Below are positions 18,691 through 26,657 of a stretch of DNA of 64,000 nucleotides, piece after piece (the stretch's first letter is position 1; every line of letters starts with the position of its first letter). The stretch is from positions 45,195-109,194 of the forward strand of contig NZ_AUJR01000011.1 in NCBI RefSeq assembly GCF_000424325.1, in the 5' to 3' direction. The notes beneath the pieces were generated by a model. That model was not told the origin of the DNA. It ran no database searches and saw only the letters and a program-made list of their open reading frames with translations. Made by a program: the position numbers and the translations under genes. Source of the DNA: [Clostridium] clostridioforme AGR2157 (GTDB taxonomy: Bacteria; Bacillota; Clostridia; Lachnospirales; Lachnospiraceae).

Positions 18691-20855
18691 CTCCCGGAAC
18701 ATATCTCCAGAACCGGTATGAGATTCTGGAACGGATTGGCTCAGGCGGCATGTCCGTGGTGTATAAGGCACGGTGCCATACTCTGGACCGCCTGGTTGCC
18801 ATCAAGGTATTAAAAGAGGAATTTGCCTTTGACGAGAATTTTGTAAGCAAGTTTAAGATGGAGGCCCAGTCAGCGGCACGCCTGTCCCATCCCAATATCG
18901 TAAGTGTTTATGATGTTGTGGATGAGGATATGTACCATTATATTGTCATGGAGCTGATTGAGGGCATTACCCTTAAAAATTATATAGAGAACAAGGGCTA
19001 TCTGGAGAGCAAGGAAGCCATTGGAATCGCGCTTCAGGTGGGACAGGGCATTGCGGCTGCCCATGAACAGCACATCATACACCGTGACATCAAGCCTCAG
19101 AACATGATTATATCCAGGGACGGCAAGGTGAAGGTGGCTGACTTTGGTATTGCCAGGGCCGTGTCTTCCCAGACCATGAACGCTACGGCAGTGGGCTCTG
19201 TCCATTATATTTCGCCGGAGCAGGCCAGGGGCGGCTACTGCGACGAGCGCAGCGACATTTATTCCTTTGGCATTACTATGTATGAGATGGTAACCGGGCG
19301 TGTGCCCTTTGAGGGGGATAACACGGTTACAGTGGCCCTGGCCCATCTGGAGGAACCGGTGACACCGCCCAGCCAGTACGTGCCGGACATGTCCCACGCA
19401 CTGGAGCAGATTATATTAAAATGTACCCAAAAACGTCCGGACCGCCGCTATTCCTGCGTGACGGATGTGATTGAGGACCTGCGGGCTGCCCTGATGGACC
19501 CGGACGCAGACATTTATGCCCGCAAGGACGGGGAAGAGGATGAGTTTGGCAAGACCAGGCCCATCACAAGGGAAGAGCTGAACAGCATCCAGGAAGGCAG
19601 GAAGAACTATCCTGAGGAGACGCTTGAGGAACCGGAGGAGGAACAGCCGGAGCATCCGGACAGGAACCGGTCCAGGGAACAGCGCAAAAAAGAAGGACGC
19701 ATCCATACCAGGAAAAGGAATGAGGGGGATGATGTAAGTACCCAGTTTGAGCGCATCATCACGGCCTTTGGCATCGTGGCAGCCATCATTATCGTGGCAG
19801 TGGTGCTGTTTGTATTTTCACGGCTCACCGGGCTTTTCAGGCAGAGCAGCAATAAGCCTGCCACAGAGACCGTTGCCATGACCACCGAAGGTTCCACCAC
19901 CGTGGTGGATATCAACACGGAGGACCAGATAAATATGCCCAGCGTCCTGGGACTGCCCCAGGATATGGCCAGGGAAAAACTGAAGGAGAGCAGCCTGGTG
20001 ATGGAGGTCACAGGCAGCGAGTATTCTGATAACTATACGGAAGGCCAGGTCATGGGCCAGGATATCCTGGCAGGCACTGTGGTGAAGAAGTGGAGTACCG
20101 TGGGAGTGACCATCAGCAAGGGCAGCGATAAGGTGGACTTAAATGCCATGGACCTGACCCAGATGACAGGCGAGGATGCCAGGCTTCTGCTGGAGAAGAA
20201 GGGGCTGGCTGTAGAGGTCAGGGAGGAGAACAGCGATACCGTCATAAAGGGCAATGTGATTCGTTTCAGCCCTCAGGTGGTGAAGGTGGGCGAGAGCGTC
20301 AGCCTCTATGTGAGCAAGGGCTCACAGAACGTGGCGGGCCGGGTTCCCAATCTTCAGGGACAGACTTCCACATCCGCGGACGCCCTTCTGGCAGGGGCAG
20401 GTCTCGTAACAGGCAATGTAACCGTGGAAGCCAGCGAGACGGTGGAGGAAGGCCTGATTATCAGTCAGTCAGAGCTTCCGGGAACCATACTTCCTCCAGG
20501 CACGGCAGTGGATTATGTGGTCAGCGGGGAGCCTGCACAGACCCAGGCATCAGATGAACGGTATTATATCGGTTCCATTGATGAGGCATGTTCCCTGAGC
20601 AACTATATAGGACCGGCCTCCCAGACCAGCAGCGTGCGTGTGCTGATTCGTCTGAACCAGACCAATAATGAGGGTGCTTCTGTTTATACGACCCTTATGA
20701 GTCCAAGGCTGGTTGTGGGCGCCCAGACCGTGCCCGTGGTATTCTCCAGAATCAAGGGAGCGTACGGCGTGGACAGCGGTATGGTGGAAGTGGTGGATGC
20801 AGATAATTTAACAGTAATCAAGTCCTATCCGGTGGCATTTTTTCCGGTAGGATAA
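18684..20855 (+). CDS. prkC: PASTA-domain Ser/Thr protein kinase
   Basis: 723-residue membrane kinase. The cytoplasmic N-terminal kinase domain (about 1-275) has the glycine loop GSGGMSVVYKAR, catalytic HRDIKPQN (from H133) and DFGIA, with a GSVHYISPEQ activation-segment end. An acidic linker is followed by one membrane helix at about 362-383. Outside the membrane are three PASTA repeats at about 414-480, 481-546 and 550-615, each expected to bind muropeptide or lipid II stems, and then a further domain of about 95 residues with no repeat character. It probably couples cell-wall state to growth or spore germination. Partner phosphatase immediately upstream. Confidence 0.95.
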   Translation: MLTPGTYLQNRYEILERIGSGGMSVVYKARCHTLDRLVAIKVLKEEFAFDENFVSKFKMEAQSAARLSHPNIVSVYDVVDEDMYHYIVMELIEGITLKNYIENKGYLESKEAIGIALQVGQGIAAAHEQHIIHRDIKPQNMIISRDGKVKVADFGIARAVSSQTMNATAVGSVHYISPEQARGGYCDERSDIYSFGITMYEMVTGRVPFEGDNTVTVALAHLEEPVTPPSQYVPDMSHALEQIILKCTQKRPDRRYSCVTDVIEDLRAALMDPDADIYARKDGEEDEFGKTRPITREELNSIQEGRKNYPEETLEEPEEEQPEHPDRNRSREQRKKEGRIHTRKRNEGDDVSTQFERIITAFGIVAAIIIVAVVLFVFSRLTGLFRQSSNKPATETVAMTTEGSTTVVDINTEDQINMPSVLGLPQDMAREKLKESSLVMEVTGSEYSDNYTEGQVMGQDILAGTVVKKWSTVGVTISKGSDKVDLNAMDLTQMTGEDARLLLEKKGLAVEVREENSDTVIKGNVIRFSPQVVKVGESVSLYVSKGSQNVAGRVPNLQGQTSTSADALLAGAGLVTGNVTVEASETVEEGLIISQSELPGTILPPGTAVDYVVSGEPAQTQASDERYYIGSIDEACSLSNYIGPASQTSSVRVLIRLNQTNNEGASVYTTLMSPRLVVGAQTVPVVFSRIKGAYGVDSGMVEVVDADNLTVIKSYPVAFFPVG

Positions 20856-20864
20856 GAGGAGTAT

Positions 20865-21743
20865 ATGACAGGTAAGATAATCAAAGGAATTGCAGGCTTT
20901 TATTATGTCAATGACGGCAGGAACCATGTGTACCAGTGCAAGGCAAAGGGCGTGTTCCGCAACCGTAAAATCAAACCCCTTGTAGGGGATAATGTGGAGT
21001 TCTCTGTTTTGGATGAGGAGGAGAAGGAAGGCAATATTGACGCCATCCTTCCCCGTTCCAATGTCCTCATACGTCCGGCTGTGGCAAATGTGGACCAGGC
21101 CCTGGTTGTGTTTGCCATCACCCATCCGGAACCCAATCTGAATCTTTTGGACCGCTTTCTGGTGATGATGGGAATTCAGGGCGTACCGGTCACCATCTGT
21201 TTTAACAAGATTGATCTGGGGGAGGCCGGGCTTGTGGATAAGTACCGCACCATCTATGAGAGGGCAGGGTATGAGGTCCACTTTGTCAGCACCTACGACG
21301 ATACAGGAGTGGAAGGAGTGAGAAAATTTCTCAGAGGAAAAACCTCAGTGCTGGCAGGTCCGTCGGGCGTCGGAAAATCCGCACTGACTAACTGCATCCA
21401 GCCCCAGGCTGCCATGGAGACAGGGGATATCAGCCACAAGATTGAGAGGGGACGCCATACCACGCGTCATTCTGAATTGTTTTATGTGGAAGAGGATACC
21501 TACATGATGGATACACCGGGATTCAGTTCCATGTTTATTGATTGTCTGGAGTCCGGAGAATTGAAGGATTATTTCCCGGAGTTCGGGCCATATGAGGATG
21601 AGTGCAAATTCCTGGGATGCGTCCATGTGGGAGAGCGTGTCTGCGGTGTGAAGGAAGCCCTTAAACGGGGGGAGCTGAGCCGCAGCCGGTATGACAATTA
21701 CATCCTCATGTATGAGGACCTGAAAAATAAAAGGAGGTACTAG
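20865..21743 (+). CDS. rsgA: Ribosome small-subunit biogenesis GTPase RsgA
   Basis: 292 residues with the circularly permuted GTPase order typical of RsgA/YjeQ: NKID (114-117) precedes the P-loop GPSGVGKS (165-172), which precedes DTPGF. The N-terminal OB fold binds rRNA and the C-terminal zinc knuckle (CKFLGCVHVGERVC) is intact. It matures the 30S subunit. It is positioned 9 bp after prkC in the conserved prkC-rsgA-rpe-thiN order. Confidence 0.96.
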   Translation: MTGKIIKGIAGFYYVNDGRNHVYQCKAKGVFRNRKIKPLVGDNVEFSVLDEEEKEGNIDAILPRSNVLIRPAVANVDQALVVFAITHPEPNLNLLDRFLVMMGIQGVPVTICFNKIDLGEAGLVDKYRTIYERAGYEVHFVSTYDDTGVEGVRKFLRGKTSVLAGPSGVGKSALTNCIQPQAAMETGDISHKIERGRHTTRHSELFYVEEDTYMMDTPGFSSMFIDCLESGELKDYFPEFGPYEDECKFLGCVHVGERVCGVKEALKRGELSRSRYDNYILMYEDLKNKRRY

Positions 21744-21745
21744 AT

Positions 21746-22411
21746 ATGTATTACAAATTAGCGCCGTCTATTCTTGCGGCTGATTTTACCCGCCTGGGGG
21801 AACAGGTGAAGGAGGTGTACGGGGCAGGTGCCGAGTATCTCCATTTGGACGTGATGGACGGGGCCTTTGTGCCCAGCATCTCCTTCGGCATGCCGGTAAT
21901 CAAGAGCCTGCGCCCATGCATCAGGGCTGTTTTTGACGTGCATATGATGGTGGAGGAGCCGGGACGCTATGTGGAGGATATGAGGGACTGCGGGGCGGAT
22001 ATCATAACAGTCCAGGCCGAGGCCTGCACTCATCTGGACCGTGTGGTAAACCAGATTAAGGAAGCTGGACTGAAGGCCGGCGTGGCCTTAAATCCCGCCA
22101 CACCGGTGCGTTCCCTGGAGTGCATCCTTGGGCAGCTGGATATGGTGCTTATCATGACCGTGAATCCCGGTTTCGGAGGTCAGAAGTTTATCCCTTATAC
22201 CCTTAACAAGGTACGCGAACTCAGGAACATGCTGAATGAGCAGGGACTAAAGACGGACATCCAGGTGGACGGCGGCGTAAACGCGGGAAATGTCCGGGAA
22301 ATCATAGAGGCGGGCGCCAATATATTTGTGGCTGGTTCCGCTGTTTTTGGCCGGGACCCGTCTGCCAGAACCAGAGAATTCATGGATATTTTAAAGGAAT
22401 ATGAGAAATGA
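21746..22411 (+). CDS. rpe: Ribulose-phosphate 3-epimerase
   Basis: 221-residue TIM-barrel enzyme interconverting ribulose-5-P and xylulose-5-P in the pentose phosphate pathway. Signature segments are LAPSILAADF, HLDVMDGAFVPS, HMMVEEP, MTVNPGFGGQKF and QVDGGVN, covering the metal-binding His/Asp residues. The ATG has AGGAGG upstream and lies 2 bp after rsgA. The end overlaps thiN by 4 bp. Confidence 0.97.
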   Translation: MYYKLAPSILAADFTRLGEQVKEVYGAGAEYLHLDVMDGAFVPSISFGMPVIKSLRPCIRAVFDVHMMVEEPGRYVEDMRDCGADIITVQAEACTHLDRVVNQIKEAGLKAGVALNPATPVRSLECILGQLDMVLIMTVNPGFGGQKFIPYTLNKVRELRNMLNEQGLKTDIQVDGGVNAGNVREIIEAGANIFVAGSAVFGRDPSARTREFMDILKEYEK

Positions 22412-23058
22412 AGCGTTGTCTGATTATAACCGGCGGAAAACTGGACCTGTCCTTCGCCGGTTCTTTTTTGGGACAGGAAACATTTGATAAAATCATTGCG
22501 GTGGATGCGGGGCTGGAGGCCGTGAAGGCCCTGGGACTGGAACCGGATATGATAGTAGGTGATTTTGACACGGTGAAGCCGGAGGTGCTGGCATTTTACA
22601 GGAGGATGGAACACATTGTATGGGATGCCCGCCAGCCGGAAAAGGATGAGACAGACACGGAGCTGGCCCTCTTAAAGGCCCAGGCCACGGGATGCTCCGA
22701 GGTGGTGGTGCTGGGGGCCACCGGCGGACGCATGGACCATATGCTGGGAAATATCCATCTGCTGTTTCCCTGCCTGCAAAAGAGAATGGAGGCCTATATC
22801 CTAGACAGCCAGAACCGTATCTACCTCATTGACGGGGAACGGACGTTTAAGAGGAATGAGACCTGGGGAAAATATATTTCCTTCCTTCCGCTTACCGAGG
22901 AGGTCAGGGGCATTACCCTCACCGGCTTTAAGTATCCTCTCCATGAAATGGACATTGAGATAGGGACAAGTCTCTGCATCAGCAATGAGCTTGCGGAGGA
23001 GGAAGGTACCATTACCTTTACGGACGGGGTGCTCATTGTGGTGGAATCACACGACTGA
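22408..23058 (+). CDS. thiN: Thiamine pyrophosphokinase
   Basis: 216 residues. It converts thiamine to thiamine diphosphate with ATP. Family landmarks are an Asp/Gly-rich N-terminal half (VDAGLEAVKALGLEPDMIVG then DFDTVKPE), KDETDTELAL, and LGATGGRMDHMLGN. The C-terminal beta domain is present. It ends the priA-to-thiN run; no clear terminator was seen in the 155 bp that follow. Confidence 0.94.
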   Translation: MKRCLIITGGKLDLSFAGSFLGQETFDKIIAVDAGLEAVKALGLEPDMIVGDFDTVKPEVLAFYRRMEHIVWDARQPEKDETDTELALLKAQATGCSEVVVLGATGGRMDHMLGNIHLLFPCLQKRMEAYILDSQNRIYLIDGERTFKRNETWGKYISFLPLTEEVRGITLTGFKYPLHEMDIEIGTSLCISNELAEEEGTITFTDGVLIVVESHD

Positions 23059-23213
23059 CAACTCTGATAGAAACATTTGTTTTTGATAAAACTGGACTGG
23101 CCAAAACTTCTCAAACTGGATATTTAAAACATTCCACCTTAGTGATACCATAGGTGACATGAATGAATGCAGTTGATGCAGAGAGAAATATACAATATGA
23201 GGAGAGAGTTTGT

Positions 23214-23834
23214 ATGAAGACATCCAGTGCAGTGACAGCAGGCCATAGGGGCCTGGAGGACGGCCGTATCTACAAGTTGGCCCTGACCGGCCTGTTTGCG
23301 GCATTATCCTATGTGGTTTTTACATTTTTACAGATTAAGATTACCCTTCCCGGAGGCGACGCCACTTCCATCCATCTGGGCAACGCGGTCTGTGTCCTGG
23401 GAGCCCTGATATTAGGGGGCTTTTACGGCGGACTGGGCGGGGCCCTGGGAATGACAATTGGGGATTTATTTGACCCCATCTATGTGGTATACGCGCCAAA
23501 GACCTTCCTGCTAAAGCTCTGTATCGGCCTGATAACCGGTCTGGTGGCCCACAAAATCGGCAGAATCAATGAGAGCTCTGATAAGGGCCATGTGTTGTGC
23601 TTCGTGGTGGCGGCCTCTGTCTGCGGTCTGCTGTTCAACGTGATATTTGACCCGCTGGTGGGATATTATTACAAGCTGGCGATTCTGGGCAAACCGGCAG
23701 CAGAGCTGGTACTGGCCTGGAACGTTGCCTCCACCTCCATCAATGCTGTGACGTCTGCCATTGCGGCGGTGGCCATCTACATGCCCCTTCGCAGTACACT
23801 TATAAGGGCCGGGCTCTTTGACCGGCTCAGATGA
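23214..23834 (+). CDS. ECF transporter S component, probably for a B6 vitamer
   Basis: 206 residues with about six membrane helices, the AxxxA-containing first helix (LALTGLFAALSYVVF) and a glycine-rich GALILGGFYGGLGGALGMTIGD segment, as in energy-coupling-factor substrate-binding proteins. It lacks its own ATPases, so it would share a general ECF module encoded elsewhere. The start at 23214 follows GAGGAGAG; an upstream ATG in frame lacks a ribosome site. The next gene, 13 bp away, is a pyridoxal/pyridoxamine kinase, so I infer B6 uptake (PdxU-like). Substrate not provable from sequence. Confidence 0.75.
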   Translation: MKTSSAVTAGHRGLEDGRIYKLALTGLFAALSYVVFTFLQIKITLPGGDATSIHLGNAVCVLGALILGGFYGGLGGALGMTIGDLFDPIYVVYAPKTFLLKLCIGLITGLVAHKIGRINESSDKGHVLCFVVAASVCGLLFNVIFDPLVGYYYKLAILGKPAAELVLAWNVASTSINAVTSAIAAVAIYMPLRSTLIRAGLFDRLR

Positions 23835-23847
23835 CAGGAGATTTGAC

Positions 23848-24768
23848 ATGAGTGTTTACCGACAGAAAAAGATTGCCATGATTAATGATTTATCCGGATA
23901 CGGCCGCTGTTCCCTGACAGTGGCTATTCCCATTTTATCTGCCATGAGGGTCCAGTGCTGCCCCATACCCACCTCCATTTTATCCAACCACACAGGATTC
24001 CCTGTCTATTTCTTTGACGACTATACGGAGAAGATGGGGGAGTTCATTCACAAGTGGAAGGAGCTGGAGCTGACCTTTGACGGCATTGTCAGCGGTTTTT
24101 TGGGTTCCGAGGCACAAATTGAGATTGTGATGGATGTCATACGGCAGTTCGGGCAGGAATACACAAAGGTAATCATAGACCCCATTATGGGGGACCACGG
24201 GGAGACCTATGCCACCTATACACCTGCCATGTGCAGCCGCATGAAGGAGCTGGTATCCATGGGTGATATCGTAACTCCTAACCTGACAGAGGCGTGTATC
24301 CTGACCGGCCGGACCTACCGCAGGGATGGATGGAGCAGGAAAGAGCTGGGCAAGCTGGCCGGGGAAATCCAGGCCATGGGACCGGAATGCGTGGTCATTA
24401 CAGGTGTGAACCAGGGCGGCTTCATCATGAATGTGGTGGCTGAGGGAGAGAGGATGGCTTTCCCCAGAACCAGGCGGGTGGGCCATGAGCGGCCGGGAAC
24501 AGGGGATGTATTTTCCTCCGTTGTGTCGGCTGCTGCCGTAAGGGGATGGAGCCTGGACAGCGCTGTGCGTCTGGCTGCCTCATTTGTAAAGGTCTGCATC
24601 GCCAGGTCGGAGGAGCTTGACATCCCCATTGCCAATGGCGTGTGCTTTGAGGAACTGATGGATGTGCTGGTCCGCGCGGCGGACAGCAGACATGAGGCGG
24701 GAAAGCTGGCGGAACGCGCAGACAGTCCGGACAGTCAGGGCCGGCCGGGAAATGTTGAAAAACGTTGA
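23848..24768 (+). CDS. Pyridoxal/pyridoxamine kinase (PdxK/PdxY type)
   Basis: 306-residue ribokinase-fold kinase that phosphorylates B6 vitamers. The N-terminal NDLSGYGRCSLTVAIPILSA segment and the TSILSNHTGFP segment are diagnostic of PdxY/pyridoxamine kinases; the catalytic base D220 lies in RPGTGDVFSS. I chose the ATG at 23848 with AGGAG 7 bp upstream. The gene forms a salvage pair with the preceding S component. The -35 box of the next transcription unit overlaps this stop codon. Confidence 0.92.
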   Translation: MSVYRQKKIAMINDLSGYGRCSLTVAIPILSAMRVQCCPIPTSILSNHTGFPVYFFDDYTEKMGEFIHKWKELELTFDGIVSGFLGSEAQIEIVMDVIRQFGQEYTKVIIDPIMGDHGETYATYTPAMCSRMKELVSMGDIVTPNLTEACILTGRTYRRDGWSRKELGKLAGEIQAMGPECVVITGVNQGGFIMNVVAEGERMAFPRTRRVGHERPGTGDVFSSVVSAAAVRGWSLDSAVRLAASFVKVCIARSEELDIPIANGVCFEELMDVLVRAADSRHEAGKLAERADSPDSQGRPGNVEKR

Positions 24769-24793
24769 CAGCTTCAGCCTTAAATAGTATGAT
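24765..24793 (+). promoter_or_regulatory. Sigma-A promoter of the lysine-riboswitch unit
   Basis: Consensus TTGACA (24765-24770), 17-bp spacer and TATGAT (24788-24793), placing transcription start about 15-20 bp before the aptamer. The -35 overlaps the stop codon of the upstream kinase gene. Confidence 0.85.
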
Positions 24794-24817
24794 GTTAAGG
24801 CAATGTTAAAATATAGG

Positions 24818-25034
24818 ATGCGATAGAGGCGCGGTAAGCATTAGTATCTGTGTGATAATGGATGCCATCCACAGGGTGGCGGACAGCGGGGATTTTTGTC
24901 CCGGAGGCCGGCAGGCCGGAGAACACAGGGAAAGGGATTACTGCCGAAACAGATTCTGTCTGCCGGCGGAATGTGTTGGGATGCAGTCAAACAGGCTGCA
25001 TACTCTCACTTTTAAAGTGGTGGCGCTATTGGCT
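24818..25034 (+). promoter_or_regulatory. Lysine riboswitch (L box) aptamer
   Basis: The stretch contains the ordered conserved elements of the lysine aptamer: GATAGAGGCGCG at the start, an AGTA soon after, GGGAAAGGGATTACTGCCGAA in two blocks near 24928-24947, a GTTGGGATGCAGTC arm, and a closing GGCGCTATTGG. Helix P1 forms between CGATAG (24821-24826) and CTATTG (25026-25031). It controls the AGCS transporter and amidohydrolase downstream, which therefore are probably repressed by lysine. Confidence 0.9.
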
Positions 25035-25063
25035 GGATTTTCTTAAGCAGATACATGATTATG

Positions 25064-25094
25064 GAAAGCAATGGCCTGGGGTCATTGCTTTTTC
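25064..25094 (+). terminator. Riboswitch expression-platform terminator
   Basis: AAAGCAATG (25065-25073) pairs with CATTGCTTT (25083-25091), followed by TT; it lies between the lysine aptamer and the first gene. Its position makes transcriptional attenuation the likely mode of control. Confidence 0.75.
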
Positions 25095-25177
25095 TGTACA
25101 GTGCCGGAACGTGTCTGACAGTGCCCCATGGGCCGCCATGGTATCGCGCTCCAGAACCAATAGGGGGAATTAAGAAA

Positions 25178-26644
25178 ATGACAGAATTTTTAAACTGGTT
25201 AAACGGTGAAATCATATGGGGGCCTCCTCTGATTGCGCTCATCATCATTACGGGTATCTACGTGACGGTCCGATCCAGATTCTTCCAGGTATGCCACCTG
25301 GGGTACATCTTTAAGAGGACCCTTGGATGCATCCTGAGAAAGGACCATGCCACCGATGAAAACGACAAGGGACTTTTAAGCCCTTATGAAGCGATTGCAA
25401 CGGCTGTAGGCGGTTCTGTGGGCTTTGGCAATATCGCCGGAGTGGCGACAGCCGTCACCACAGGCGGACCTGGAGCAGTGCTCTGGATGTGGCTGACAGC
25501 CTTCATGGGCATGCTGATTAAGCAGGTGGAGGTTACGCTGGCCGTGTATTACCGCCGTACGGACGAGGAGGGAAATCCATACGGAGGACCTACCTATTAC
25601 ATGGAGTACGGTCTTGGGGAGGAGCGCCACTGGGGTAAGAAATGGCTTCCTCTGGCCTTTGTGTTCGGCCTTGGCATATTCTCCACCTTCTTTATCAGCG
25701 CATCCAACTTTACCACGTCAGAAGTGCTGGCCCAGTCCTTTGGCATTCCCCAGGAACTGGCATCCCTGCTGCTGGTGGTGTTTATCTATGCCCTGATCTG
25801 GAGAGGCGTTAAGAATTTGAGCAAGATATTTGTGAAGCTGGTGCCGGTTATGAGTCTGGGGTACCTGATTTTCGGCCTGCTAATCATTGTGCTGAACATC
25901 GGCAACCTGATTCCCACCATTGGCTCCATCTTTACCCAGGCCTTTACGGGTACAGCTGCCATGGGCGGATTTGCCGGAGTCACGGTGTCCAAGGCCATTG
26001 CTACCGGAATGCAGAGAAGCGTTTATTCCAATGAGGCCGGCTGGGGTACAAGCCCCATGGTCCACGCCTCCAGCAAGACACGCCATCCCGTGGAGCAGGG
26101 ACTCTGGGGCTCCTTTGAGGTATTTGTGGACACCTTCATTGTGTGTACCATTACGGCGCTCAGCGTGTTGATTACCGGTGAATGGACCTCCGGGGCAACC
26201 AATGCAGCCCTTGCCCTCAACGTGTTCCAGCACAATCTGGGATTTTTCGGCACCGTGTTTATGACGGCCGCCATGGTGATTTTCTCCGTAACCACTTCCG
26301 GAGGCTGGTATGTGTACTATGAGGCGACCCTGCGTCATTTGGCCATGAACCATCCCACGGTGAAGAAATGGCTGCTGCGCATGTTTAAGTATTTTTATGC
26401 CCTTCCTCCCTTTTTACTTACCCTTTACCTGATTCATGTAGGTGATTTGAGCATATGGACCCTGGTGGACATCACCAGCGGTATCCCAACTTTCATCAAT
26501 GTGTTCGTCGTGCTTATCCTGTCAGGCACATATTTCAGGCTTCTGAAGGATTACAAGGCCCGCTATATGAATATCGGAACACTGGAAGATAGGGATATGC
26601 CGCTGTTCTATGAGGATAAAAAGAAGCTGGAGAAGGCGGAATAA
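25178..26644 (+). CDS. AGCS-family sodium/amino-acid symporter under lysine control
   Basis: 488 residues, about ten to eleven membrane helices. Family landmarks include GSVGFGNIAGVATAVTTGGP, the GGPTYYMEYGLG segment and NEAGWGTSPMVHASS, matching sodium:alanine/glycine symporters. Characterised AGCS members carry alanine or glycine, but the lysine riboswitch in front suggests lysine or a lysine derivative as the cargo. I reject the longer reading frame starting at 25055 because it runs through the attenuator hairpin; AGGGGG precedes the ATG at 25178. The following amidohydrolase is 13 bp away and almost certainly co-transcribed. Confidence 0.9.
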   Translation: MTEFLNWLNGEIIWGPPLIALIIITGIYVTVRSRFFQVCHLGYIFKRTLGCILRKDHATDENDKGLLSPYEAIATAVGGSVGFGNIAGVATAVTTGGPGAVLWMWLTAFMGMLIKQVEVTLAVYYRRTDEEGNPYGGPTYYMEYGLGEERHWGKKWLPLAFVFGLGIFSTFFISASNFTTSEVLAQSFGIPQELASLLLVVFIYALIWRGVKNLSKIFVKLVPVMSLGYLIFGLLIIVLNIGNLIPTIGSIFTQAFTGTAAMGGFAGVTVSKAIATGMQRSVYSNEAGWGTSPMVHASSKTRHPVEQGLWGSFEVFVDTFIVCTITALSVLITGEWTSGATNAALALNVFQHNLGFFGTVFMTAAMVIFSVTTSGGWYVYYEATLRHLAMNHPTVKKWLLRMFKYFYALPPFLLTLYLIHVGDLSIWTLVDITSGIPTFINVFVVLILSGTYFRLLKDYKARYMNIGTLEDRDMPLFYEDKKKLEKAE

Positions 26645-26657
26645 GGAGAGGGACGAC

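Noticed and set aside
25055..25177. Longer N-terminus for the AGCS symporter
   Set aside because: It would translate through the riboswitch terminator hairpin, and the extra residues do not resemble the family.
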